Below, piece by piece: positions 54,131 through 64,000 of a stretch of DNA of 64,000 nucleotides. Under the pieces are notes generated by a model, which worked only from the letters and a program-made list of their open reading frames with translations, made no database searches and was not told the DNA's origin. Made by a program: the position numbers and the translations under genes. Source of the stretch: Patiria pectinifera (lineage: Eukaryota > Echinodermata > Asteroidea > Valvatida > Asterinidae); assembly GCA_029964075.1 (NCBI GenBank), contig CM057147.1, forward strand, positions 28,293,513 to 28,357,512, written 5' to 3'. The first letter of the stretch is position 1. Every line of letters begins with the position of its first letter.

Positions 54131-54842
54131 TACCAGGGCTGTAAATTGTAACTCAAAGCCCCAAAAGGTATCTTGTATGTACTTGATATAATAGTGGGAC
54201 AGGAAACAACTGGCGACTGGTCATTCTTTTTGTAATGTTTTAGGGATAATAATTAGTTCATCCAGCTGGTCCCATTTTTTTCACAGTCTGTCAATATCTC
54301 TCACATCTATCGGAATTCATTTGTAAACTTTTTCTAGCCTCTCTGTTTATTTCATCCAGGCTATAACATTTTACCATGTACTTCATTAATTCGGTTCTTA
54401 AAATGGGGAATTTTAAAGATTACATTTTGGTTACATTTACCAACAGCTCTTCTTGTTTTACATCTTTTTGTTAACACATTTGATAACGGAAAGCGCGCGG
54501 TAGAAATACCATGACTGCCATTTTCCTTGGAATACGAACACTGGAAAATCGAAAATCATCATTACCTTCTTAAAGTTCTCGGGTGATCTGATGAGGAAGA
54601 CGGTAATGCTTGCGGACAAACTCGAATGCATTCGGAGAGTAAATATACAATGTGGTCGCAAATTCGCGCACGTCGTCAGAGAATTTCTCTCGGCGTTGAT
54701 CACATGGGCCACACGTGTCTAGCTGAAGTTCTATTTGAAATACAAATAAATATTTGAAATAAAAACTTCCTACACACCTTTAATTAATGTTTTGTATAGG
54801 TGCTGGAATAAGATTTTGAGACATGCATAAAGGCAATAACAT
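54131..54842. other. Possible intron or non-coding part of P relic
   Basis: Lies between transposase-like sequence and the coiled-coil frame. No conserved peptide is visible. Confidence 0.35.
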
Positions 54843-55187
54843 TCATGTGAGCCTTATGAAATAAGTATTGCTACTAAATGAACAGTCCAGACGTTTTGTT
54901 CTAAAGTGGTATATATCAGTGAAAAGAAGATTTTGAACGTACTGGAATAGGTTTCTGTCAATAACCTCTGCTGGTCTTCGCTGATGAGCTTCAATTCCAC
55001 CAACTCCTCGCTCAAAGATGTGATGGATTTCTAGATCTCTCTCCTCTTGAGTCGTTTTTTTCGTGGCACTCAGCTCCTGTTTCGTGGCCTTTAATTTGCT
55101 CTTTAGGTCGTTGATTTCCCTCACAAAATCAACCGTCTTTGTATAGCCGTGTTCCTTCATTTGGGAAAGGTATTGATTTAATAACAC
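54843..55187 (-). pseudogene. Coiled-coil frame, possible P-element N-terminal region
   Basis: A 114-residue frame with a heptad stretch (INDLKSKLKATKQELSATKK). P-type transposases carry a coiled coil between the DNA-binding finger and the catalytic core, and the position here fits. No finger is visible upstream. Assignment is by context. Confidence 0.4.
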
Positions 55188-55431
55188 CTTTTCGAAATGT
55201 ATAGACCTACATATTTATTTTAATTGAAGCCGGTGGTATCCAGTTATTTTTCTTTAATCGCAAAATACCGAAGGGGAATTCGAAACAGTGCTCTTTCTGT
55301 AATGCAAATTTCAGCATTGAAGGATTATTTTGAACAGCCAGAGATGATTTGACTACTATTGGTATAATTTATACATATTCGCTTAAATAAAAATTAAAAA
55401 ATGAGCGGCCGATATTGTGTAATGTGAGTCC

Positions 55432-55840
55432 ATCTATACTACAATTCAAGGAATCTATGTCTGTCTGTCTGTCTGTCTGTCGGTCTGTCTGTCTGTCTGT
55501 CTGTCCGCCGATAATCTCCAGAACCGGGCACCGTATGAAGTTGAAAATCGGTGGTTGTATTGCTTGGGACAACAGAATGTGCAGTGCCAAGTTTGAAGTG
55601 GTTTGGACCAGCGGTTGTTGAAAAAGCTGCAAAAAAGCAGTATTTTCTGAATACTAGCGTGGCAGTATAGAGCATAGAACATAACACCACGCACAGCCGT
55701 TCTTTTCAATTGTTTACGTCATGTAAAGCTAAAGCGCGCGCGCTTAACATGACGCAACAATGAAAAAAAGGACGGGCAGGCGCACGTGCATTGTAGGGCG
55801 ATACCATTGTTCAGTATAGGTGAATAGCACTGCATATATA
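55432..55840. repeat. Dispersed repeat module with (TGTC)n, copy 1
   Basis: (TGTC)n at 55458-55505, then CCAGAACCGGGCACCGTATG, AAAGCTGCAAAAAAGCAG, a TTTACGTCATG segment and CATTGTAGGGCGATACCATT. The same order occurs at 63265-63660, and part of it at 57600-57890. Confidence 0.85.
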
Positions 55841-55841
55841 G

Positions 55842-57490
55842 TTCGTCCTTCGAAATTCGAAGATGACAGCCAACATCTCCATACTAGTTGGTGTTGTGTG
55901 TTCGCAGATGGCTAATAAGTCTAATTCTAGCTAGGAAGCTACAGTCCTACACTGGACACACTAGGTTGGGGGTGGGGGTGGACACGTAGGGACGCATCTA
56001 GCTGACGAGATTTTCGTTGCTGTCGTTTCAGCTCAGCCTCCCTGATGCGACGGGCTTCGAAGCTTGATGCACCTTCGTGTGATAATCTTCGCCATGCCGT
56101 TCGATCATGGGCAAGTTCTTCCCAGCTACTCACATTGAAGTTGCATTGCTTCATGGTTGCTTTAAGGCAATCCTTGTATCTCTTGAATTGACCACCAACC
56201 GAACTTTTGCCTGTTGTTAGTTCACCGTAGAAGATCTTTTTGGGGAGTCGATCATCAGGCATCCGTACTACATGACCTGACCAGCGAAGTTGAGCTCTCA
56301 TGATCAAAGCACCTACACTGGGCAATTCCGCTCGCTTGAGGACTTCAGTGTCTAAGACCTTGTCTTGTCATCTGATGCGCAAGATCTTACGCATGCAGGA
56401 AAGGTGGTAGTGGTTCAGCTTTCTGATGTGGCGGCTGTAGGTTGTCCAAGTCTCACAGGCATACAGCAGGGAAGTCAGGACTGCAGCTTGATACACACGC
56501 AGCTTTGTTTTCAAGCTTATGCCTCTCCTATTCCACAGACTCTCACGAAATCTTCCGAAAGCTGAGCTGGCTTTGGATACCCGATTTGTGATTTCCTGGT
56601 CTATGTGGACCTCTCTTGACAGGGTGCTGCCCAAGTATGTAAACTTGTCAACAGCATGAAGGATGTGATCTCCAATGCTGATAACGGGTGGAACATATGG
56701 CTTACTTGGAGCAGGTTGAAACATCACTTCTGTCTTTTTCAGATTGATTGAAAGTCCAAAGCGTGAGCAAGCCGTTGCGAAGCAGTCCATGATGAGCTGT
56801 GAGTCTTCCTGGGTGTGGGCGACAAGAGCACAGTCATCGGCATATAGAAGTTCACGAACTAATTCATCGAATACCTTTGTTTTTGCTTGAAGTCTTCTCA
56901 GATTGAAGAGTTTACCATCAGTCCTGAATCTCATCTTCACGCCGATGTTGATGTCACGGAAAGCATCAAGGAGCATGCTAGCAAACACGACACTGAAGAG
57001 CGTTGGGGCAAGGACACAGCCTTGTTTAACTCCATTTGATACTGGGAAGGGTTTTGAAGACTCCCCATCGTCCGTTACTCGCGCCATCATACCATCATGA
57101 AACTGCTTAACCATCTCGATATACTTTTCAGGGCAGCCAATTTGGACAGGAGTTTCCAGAGTCCTTTTCTACAGACGGTGTCAAATGCCTTTGTCAAGTC
57201 GACGAAGACACAGTACAGGTCGGTATTCTGCTCTCTACATTTCTCTTGTAGCTGCCGGGCTGCAAAGATCATGTCGCCTGTACCTCTTCCTTTTCTGAAA
57301 CCACACTGGCTGTCGGGTAGAAATGTGTTGGCAATGTGTGTTGTGAAGCGATTAAGCATGATTCTGGCGAGGATCTTACCAACAATGACCAGCAGGGAGA
57401 TTCCTCTGTGGTTGTCACAAATGAAACGGTTGCCTTTCTCGGCGGGAATTGAGTCGGAACCAGCTGCTTTACCCATGGATAGCACATTGT
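55842..57490 (-). pseudogene. RTE-like LINE, 5'-truncated copy
   Basis: Minus-strand copy of the element at 58295-61573. It begins within RT (MGKAAGSDSIPAE), lacks 41 codons relative to the other copy after SIPAE, retains FVDLTKAFD, NGVKQGCVLAPTLFS and LYADD, continues without the frameshifts of the other copy near the YADD-to-C-terminal junction, but has a break near 56370 before ELPSVGALIMRAQLRWSGHV. The 3' end CTTCGAATTTCGAAGGAC matches the other copy. Confidence 0.85.
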
Positions 57491-57900
57491 AGGGCGATAC
57501 CATTGTCCAGTATAGGTGAATAGCACTGCATACCATGCTCATGTATATGTATGTACGTACACGTACATGGTGGCTCAACACGGGCATATTATTTCTGCAG
57601 TCGACTGATCGACCATTGTAGGCGGTCGAACTTCAAACTTGGCACAAACTTTGACGAGAGTGTGCGTTCAGCCTGTGAAAACAACACCATTGAGTCGCGT
57701 GTGTTTTTTGCACGAGCAGTTCTCACAAACTCTCGAAAAAGCTGCAAAAAAGCAGCATTTTCTGAGCCTCAACGTGGCAGATTACATACCTAGAACACGC
57801 ACAGTCCTTTTCCATTGTTTACGTCATGTTTGAGCTAAAACGCGCGTGCTCAATATGACGCATTGTAGGGCGATCGTTGTCCACATTATTGGTGAATACC
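57491..57900. repeat. Fragments of the TGTAGGGCGATACC module
   Basis: Holds CATTGTAGGGCGATACCATT at 57486-57505, AAAGCTGCAAAAAAGCAG at 57739-57756 and CATTGTAGGGCGAT at 57861-57874. These are parts of the module at 55432 and 63265, between the two LINE copies. Confidence 0.7.
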
Positions 57901-58315
57901 TAGACTTGACTCAAGTCGGAATTGTTTTAATTCGGTATCTTAATTTTTAAAAAAAGGAGCAAAAATCACTTGGTTTACGTCTTTCCAAAAGCCCGACAAG
58001 CAGTGACGTGGTACACTTCAGCTCGCGTTCCACATCAGTGCCGTAAATCAATGCGCACACACTATATGTACAATACGCGTATTATACGTACATGTGTGTG
58101 CATGTATTTCAGAGCATCTCCAGACGTCTCGACTCTGTCTTGCCTCTGGCCCCAGATGAGCGAAGCCGATAGAGTGAGGTTGACTCAGCGCAAATCTTCT
58201 TCACTTAAATCAAAGTCACGCGCAGGTGCCGTAACATCTCCACCGTCCTCCCCCCCCCCTACACAGACACATTCTCCAGGACGATCTTTCTACCGTGAGT
58301 GATCATCAAAACGAA

Positions 58316-61300
58316 ATGTCGACAACTTACTCACACAGCAAGCATACCAATTGCAAGAATGCAAAACAACGTCCGCTTAACTTTGCGGCATGGAATGTGC
58401 GAACACTCCGCGATGCCCCTAATAGACCTATACGAAGAACTGCACTCGTTGGCAGAGAGCTCGCCAAATACAACATTGACATAGCAGCACTTAGTGAAAC
58501 TCGTTTTGCTGAGAAAGGTCAACTCAAGGAACTTGGTGCTGGTTACACCTTTTTCTGGAGTGGTCGTCCCAGCAATGAACGTCATGAAGCTGGTGTTGGA
58601 TTTGCCGTGAAGAATCACATCGTAGATAATCTTGAAAATCTACCAGTGGGTATCAACGACCGCTTAATGACTTTGCGTCTGTTACTCACAGCGAAACAAC
58701 ATGCCACCATAGTCAGCGTGTATGCACCTACCATGACAAACCCGGATGATGTCAAAGACAAGTTTTATGATGATCTGGAACAAGTAATCTCCCAGGTTCC
58801 CACGAAGGACAAACTCATAATTCTTGGCGACTTCAATGCTCGTGTTGGCTCTGACCATCATACATGGCAGGGCATAATAGGGAACCACGGTATTGGAACA
58901 TGCAATTCAAATGGTCTCCTTCTCCTCACAAAATGTGCAGAACACAACCTCACGATCAGCAACACCTTGTTTCAACTTCCAAATAAAAACAAAACGTCAT
59001 GGATGTATCCCCGTTCAAAACATTGGCACCTGATTGATTATATTATAATCAGGAAGAGGGACATTGCAGATGTGAAAATCACCAAGGCTATGAGAGGAGC
59101 TGACTGCTCGACTGACCATCGACTCATCCGTGCGAAGTTCAACTTCAACATAAAACCACTCAGGAGACCTCAGGGCAAGAAGCCACCAAAGAAGCTCAAC
59201 GTTACCAAATTAAAGACCGCCGCTGTAAAATGTGAACTGTGCAGCGCAATGTACCAGCAATTCATCTCTGCTGACTTGGTCTCAGGCGACATTGAAAAGG
59301 ACTGGAAATGCTTCAAAGATGCAGTCCACACAGCAGCTTTCGAAACTTTGGGCCCTGTTGTTCGGAAACACCAAGACTGGTTTGATGAAAATGACGAGGA
59401 GATCAAGAAACTTCTTGAAGAGAAACACCACTTACACCTATCCATGATCAATGATGAAAAATCCGCATCGAAGAAAGCAGCCTTCCAGAGAATCCGTAAG
59501 ACACTGCAGGCCAGACTCAGAGCTATGTGCGACTCATGGTGGAGCAAAAAAGCGGACGAGCTCCAGTCCTACTCAGACTGTAAAGACATGAAGAAGTTCT
59601 ATGATACGCTCAAGAAAACTTATGGGCCAAAATCATGTGGTTCTACCCCCGTCATGAGCTCTGATGGAACCACACTAATCACAGAAAAGAACCATATCAT
59701 GGACCGTTGGGCTTCTCACTTCGAAAATCTGTTAAACAGAGACTCAAACATCAGCACTGAGGCATTAGATCAACTGCCTCAGAGCACTGTCAATGTAGCC
59801 CTAGCTGAAGTGCCCACTACCTCCGAGACTGAAGAAGCCATTGATGTACTATCCATGGGTAAAGCAGCTGGTTCCGACTCAATTCCCGCCGAGATATACA
59901 AAGCAGGAGATGCTTCGTTCGTGCAACGCCTCACAGAGCTATTCCAACTGATGTGGGTCAAAGGAGTGCTTCCCCAAGAGTTCAAGGATGCCTCCATTGT
60001 CCACATTTATAAGAAGAAAGGCAACCGTTTCATTTGTGACAACCACAGAGGAATCTCCCTGCTGGTCATTGCTGGTAAGATCCTCGCCAGAATCATGCTT
60101 AATCGCTTCACAACACACATTGCCAACACATTTCTACCCGACAGCCAGTGTGGTTTCAGAAAAGGAAGAGGTACAGGCGACATGATCTTTGCAGCCCGGC
60201 AGCTACAAGAGAAATGCAGAGAGCAGAATACCGACCTCTACTGTGTCTTCGTCGACTTGACAAAGGCATTTGACACCGTCTGTAGAAACGGACTCTGGAA
60301 ACTCCTGTCCAAAATTGGCTGCCCTGAAAAGTATATCGAGATGGTTAAGCAGTTTCATGATGGTATGATGGCGCGAGTAACGGACGATGGGGAGTCTTCA
60401 AAACCCTTCCCAGTATCAAATGGAGTTAAACAAGGCTGTGTCCTTGCCCCAACGCTCTTCAGTGTCGTGTTTGCTAGCATGCTCCTTGATGCTTTCCGTG
60501 ACATCAGCATCGGCGTGAAGATGAGATTCAGGACTGATGGTAAACTCTTCAATCTGAGAAGACTTCAAGCAAAAACAAAGGTATTCGATGAATTAGTTCG
60601 TGAACTCCTATATGCCGATGACTGTGCTCTTGTCGCCCACACCCAGGAAGACTTACAACTCATCATGGACTGCTTCGCAACGGCTTGCTCACGCTTTGGA
60701 CTTTCAATCAATCTGAAAAAACAGAAGTGATGTTTCAACCTGCTCCAAGTAAGCCATATGTTCCACCCGTTATCACCATTGGAGATCACATCCTTCATTA
60801 TGTTGACAAGTTTACATACTTGGGCAGCACCCTGTCAAGAGAGGTCCACATAGACCAGGAAATCACAAATCGGATATCCAAAGCCAGCTCAGCTTTCGGA
60901 AGATTCGTGAGCGTCTGTGGAATAGGAGAGGCATAAGCTTGAAAACAAAGCTGCGTGTGTATCAAGCTGCAGTCCTGACTTCCCTGCTGTATGCCTGTGA
61001 AACTTGGACAACCTACAGCCGCCACATCAGAAAGCTGAACCACTTCCACCTTTCCTGCATGCGTAAGATCTTGCGCATCAGATGGCAAGACAAGGTCCCA
61101 GACACTGAAGTCCTCAAGCGAGCGGAATTGCCCAGTGTAGGTGCTTTGATCATGAGAGCTCAACTTCGCTGGTCAGGTCATGTAGTACGGATGCCTGATG
61201 ATCGACTCCCCAAAAAGATCTTCTACGGTGAACTAACAACAGGCAAAAGATCGGCTGGTGGTCAATTCAAGGGATACAAGGATTGCCTTAAAGCAACCAT

Positions 61301-61514
61301 GAAGCAATGCAACTTCAATGTGAGCAGCTGGGAAGAACTTGCCCATGATCGAACGGCATGGAGAAGATTATCACACGAAGGTGCATCAAGCTTCGAAGCC
61401 CGTCGCATCAGGGAGGCTGAGCTGAAACGACAGCAACGAAAATCTCGTCAGCTAGATGCTTCCCTACGTGTCCACCCCCACCCCCAACCTAGTGTGTCCA
61501 GTGTAGGACTGTAG
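58316..61514 (+). pseudogene. RTE-like LINE ORF: endonuclease and reverse transcriptase
   Basis: The frame from 58295/58316 (first ATG at 58316) runs to 60730: AP endonuclease (FAAWNVRTLRD, AALSETRF, IILGDFNARVG, STDHRLIRAKF) then RT (NHRGISLLVIAGKILARI, FRKGRGTGDMIFAARQL, FVDLTKAFD, GVKQGCVLAPTLFS, LYADD at 773-776). A 1-base deletion after LKK at about 60718 and another near 60907 shift frame; the C-terminal part (ETWTTYSRHIRKLNH, RWSGHVVRMPDDRLPK, WEELAHDRTAWRRL) continues to 61514. Two single-base lesions make it non-functional. Proteins annotated as craniofacial development protein 2-like are copies of this element type. Confidence 0.9.
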
Positions 61515-61573
61515 CTTCCTAGCTAGAATGTTGGCTGTCATCTTCGAATTTCGAAGGACGAACTATATTTCAG
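61515..61573 (+). repeat. RTE-like LINE 3' end with terminal palindrome
   Basis: TGTAGCTTCCTAGCTAGAAT, then GATGTT-like DNA and CTTCGAATTTCGAAGGAC. The last is a CTTCGAA/TTCGAAG palindrome, conserved at the end of the other copy (55842-55865), so it probably marks the 3' terminus recognised by the reverse transcriptase. The truncated copy has about 55 bp more in its untranslated region. Confidence 0.6.
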
Positions 61574-61942
61574 AGCATGTGCATACATGTGGTGCAAAAG
61601 TTAGCAATTCCGACTTGATCAATCTGCCATCAGCACCCCCCTCGCGTGCACGCGCCTGTATTCATCGATGCATATGCAACACCGTCTCTATGCATATGCA
61701 GCAACATCGCTTGACCAATCAAAGTAACCAATTTTTTAAGACTCGTTTACTATTTTCAGTAGGTATGGAAGGCTGGATAACAATCTGCAAAAGTTTTAAA
61801 AACGTCATCTTAATTTGTATATTTCAAACACATTATATTTGGATGATAATGCTAACTTGATCAGCTGCTCTTGGATGGAATTGATACAGAACATGACATT
61901 CAAATGTAATTCAAAACTAAAGGGAATTTTTATTGGGGTTAA

Positions 61943-62426
61943 CCACTGATCTCTATATAAAGACTGGATAGCGGATATGCATACAACATTCACACAGAAG
62001 ACTTTGCATATTGACCAATTCGCCCCCGGTCTCACGAAGATGGCCGCGTATAATACTAACGTTCAGCGCGTAAATACGCGCGCGTTGTATCAACACTTGA
62101 CGCGCATTTTGGTCACGTACACATATTATGATGTTCTAAAAGGGACACATTTCCGTAGTGATTATCATTTCAAAACGCCGAAAAGGTGATATTTGCGGTA
62201 TTTTAGTAACCACGACATTAAAAATAATTGTAGTTAACCTTGGTCAGTGGTGGTGGTCAAAATATAAGTCAAGTGAACCGCGACGTTATAAAAGAAATCA
62301 TGCTGTCTATAAAAACGGCAACTTGTCCTTTGTAGATCACCAGCCGGTCTCACCAATATGGAGTCAAATTCGTACGTTGTGCGGCTCTTTATTAGCTATC
62401 CAGTCTTTATATAGAAATCAGTGGGG
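61943..62426. mobile_element. TTAA-target MITE
   Basis: CCACTGATCTCTATATAAAG at the left and CTTTATATAGAAATCAGTGG at the right, then both sides continue with ACTGGATAGC. TTAA flanks at 61939-61942 and 62427-62430. TTAA duplication is typical of piggyBac and Kolobok elements. Non-coding. Confidence 0.8.
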
Positions 62427-62681
62427 TTAACCTGTAAAAGATGTTGAGATCCATTGATACGCGCTTCGTGTTGTGCGTACCCAGAGCCGTTTCAAAGCAT
62501 TCGAACGTACGCGTGCGTGTATCTGTTTCTACTCCTCACCATGGGATGCGTGTGCGTTCTCCGCGAAACTTTGGCTGCGCGAATACACGCAGACAACGCT
62601 GATTGCGCGTTAGGAATAATATCAAAACAACCTGCGCGCGTTTTTAAGAATAAAAACGCTCATTACCTGAAATACTGTGAA

Positions 62682-62719
62682 GTGATTGGCTTCTACCGAA
62701 ATCGGTAGAAGCCAATCAC
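62682..62719. repeat. 18-bp-arm perfect palindrome
   Basis: Arms at 62682-62699 (GTGATTGGCTTCTACCGA) and 62702-62719 with a 2-base spacer. Such a compact hairpin would extrude readily. Nothing adjacent explains it. Confidence 0.85.
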
Positions 62720-62785
62720 AGCAAAAATTAAGTTCCATAGACTGTGTACAAACGTGGAACAAACCAGCGCGTACGCTTGGCAGAT

Positions 62786-62957
62786 TGACCAAGTCTGGGT
62801 TGCTGCATCACTCGAAATAACATGTACATGTACGTTTTTAACATGATGGTCCGGATTCGACGCATGAGGGCGCGCGTTCTGTACTGTAAGTATGCGATAT
62901 GCGCTGTGAGTGGATTTACTATATAGGCTCAGACCGAGCGCAACCCAGACTTGGCCA
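62786..62957. mobile_element. Possible MITE with CCAAGTCTGGGTTG ends
   Basis: GACCAAGTCTGGGTTG near 62786 is inverted as CAACCCAGACTTGGCC near 62942. No TSD was established. Confidence 0.35.
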
Positions 62958-63059
62958 AGTCTAGTGAATACCATGCACTGCGTACCATGTTTCCGTGACT
63001 CACGTAGGTGAGTAGCTGCACGGGCACATGCATTTTTGCAGGCGACTGAGCAACCATCA

Positions 63060-64000
63060 CTGTAGGGCGATACCATTGTCCAGTATGGGTGAATATCAGT
63101 GCCGGGATGGCCTGGCGACATGTACAAAGTGCGTTTAATCTGTGAGTGTGAGTTCAACCTGTGAAAACAACACAGTCGAATCGTGTGCGTTGTCTGCATG
63201 ATATGAGCAGTTTGAAATTGCCCCATCCGAACTGGCGCATTTTTCGACGGGCCCTGCACTAGTCTATACTACAATTCAAGGAATCTCTGTCTGTCTGTCT
63301 GTCTGTCTGTTTGTCGGGCGTGGTGTCTGTCTGTCTGGCTGTCTGTCTGTCTGTCCTGCTGTCTGTCTGTCCGCCGATTATCTCCAGAACCGGGCACCGT
63401 ATGAAGTTGAAAATCGGCGGGTGTGTTGCTCCGGATAGCAGAATGTGCAGTGTCAAGTTTGAAGTTGTTTGGACGAGCGGTTTTCTAAAAAGCTGCAAAA
63501 AAGCAGTATTTGCTGAGGTCTAGCGCGCCAGAATATAGCCTAGAATTCCGCGCACTGATGTTCTTTTCAATTGTTTACGTCATGTTTGAGCAAGAGCGCG
63601 CGTGCTTAATATGACGCAACAATGGAAAAAGGACGGGCACATTGTAGGGCGATAGCACTGCACACCATGTCTTCGTGCGTGAGTGGCATGCACGGGCACA
63701 TGCATTTTGTAGTCAACTGGGCAACCATCACTGCACTGTATGTAGGCGGTCGACTGAGCAACTCTAATACAATATGGTATCGCCCTACAACTACGCCCTA
63801 CAGTTGTAGGGCGATACCATATTGTCCAGTAGGGGTAAATATCAGTGCCGGGGGTGACGACATTTTGTGCGTTTAACTTGTGAGTGTGCGTTCATACCAT
63901 TGAATAATGTGCGTTATTTGCAGGAGCTGCAGTTCTCAACTGCCCCTTCCGAACACGCACATTTTAGACTGGCCCTGCACTAGTCCTTACAATAATTCCA
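63060..64000. repeat. Repeat module with TGTAGGGCGATACC and (TGTC)n, copy 2
   Basis: CTGTAGGGCGATACCATTGT at 63060-63080 and 63808-63827, (TGTC)n variants at 63285-63372, CCAGAACCGGGCACCGTATG, AAAGCTGCAAAAAAGCAG and TTTACGTCATG as in copy 1 at 55432-55840. A 22-bp-arm palindrome is at 63771-63823. The module continues past the window end. Confidence 0.8.
63771..63823. repeat. 22-bp-arm hairpin of the GGGCGATACC word
   Basis: Arms at 63771-63792 (AATATGGTATCGCCC and on) and 63802-63823, with loop ACGCCCTAC. It looks like two module ends meeting head to head. Confidence 0.85.

Noticed and set aside
55369-55709. DRQTDRQTDRQT peptides
   Set aside because: Translation of the (TGTC)n microsatellite.
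57087-57587. Gene starting at 57587 upstream of the truncated LINE
   Set aside because: The first 30 or so residues come from the flanking TGTAGGGCGATACC repeat joined to the LINE at its truncation point.

Overview
The window looks like eukaryotic, repeat-dominated intergenic DNA from a marine invertebrate. A deuterostome, most likely an echinoderm, fits best. Grounds: AT-rich non-coding DNA with degraded LINE, Ty3/gypsy, DIRS, P-element, hAT, Harbinger-like and Mutator-like pieces; no operons or ribosome binding sites; frequent acatgtacatgt words; and a LINE carrying a 2A-like DIELNPGP motif behind an N-terminal signal-like segment, an arrangement published for sea urchin and amphioxus LINEs. 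The species assignment is inference. I found no intact, ordinary host gene and no rRNA or functional tRNA. Layout: 1-11716 is a decayed Ty3/gypsy element (5' LTR end, Leu-type primer site, gag and integrase relics, two 3' LTRs) whose 3' portion is duplicated (1816-6523 and 7347-11716). Each copy carries a tRNA-derived SINE; copy 1 alone carries a Harbinger-like MITE, so copy 2 supplies the exact empty site. 11717-15400 holds short inverted-repeat DNA elements with visible target-site duplications (TSDs), including a three-level nested palindrome at 13385-15274. 15440-19880 has a MITE and a broken DIRS retrotransposon (minus strand: zinc knuckle, RT, RNase H, tyrosine recombinase). 19931-24688 is a complete, young Ty3/gypsy element (minus strand) with apparently identical 165-bp LTRs, 5-bp TSDs and one intact 1304-residue gag-pol frame. 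25144-27544 is a non-coding element whose ends are inverted 62-bp minisatellite arms around a 202-bp satellite; the same satellite recurs at 31260-32826, interrupted by a MITE. 27650-35770 is mostly featureless apart from a CpG-rich stretch at about 30690-30900. 35814-38500 (minus) is the most unusual coding locus: a ubiquitin-specific protease domain (C19) followed, in the same frame across a single stop, by a Ulp1/SENP-like domain (C48). It is broken by a MITE, stops and frameshifts. 39405-42430 contains facing inverted minisatellite arrays. 42612-48012 (minus) is a CR1/L2-like LINE with the 2A-like motif, its 3' end invaded by a 1.6-kb inverted-repeat transposon. 48780-51470 is minisatellite and AT-rich DNA. 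51486-55190 holds two hAT-type MITEs and a P-element/THAP9-like transposase relic (minus). 55842-61573 holds two back-to-back copies of an RTE-like endonuclease/reverse-transcriptase LINE. The remainder to 64000 consists of repeats sharing a TGTAGGGCGATACC word, (TGTC)n and hairpins. The window records successive waves of transposition rather than a set of cooperating genes. Multiple insertions have empty-site or TSD evidence, so relative ages can be read. The USP-Ulp1 locus is the best candidate for something not commonly described, but as it stands it looks like a pseudogene or the cargo of a dead element.
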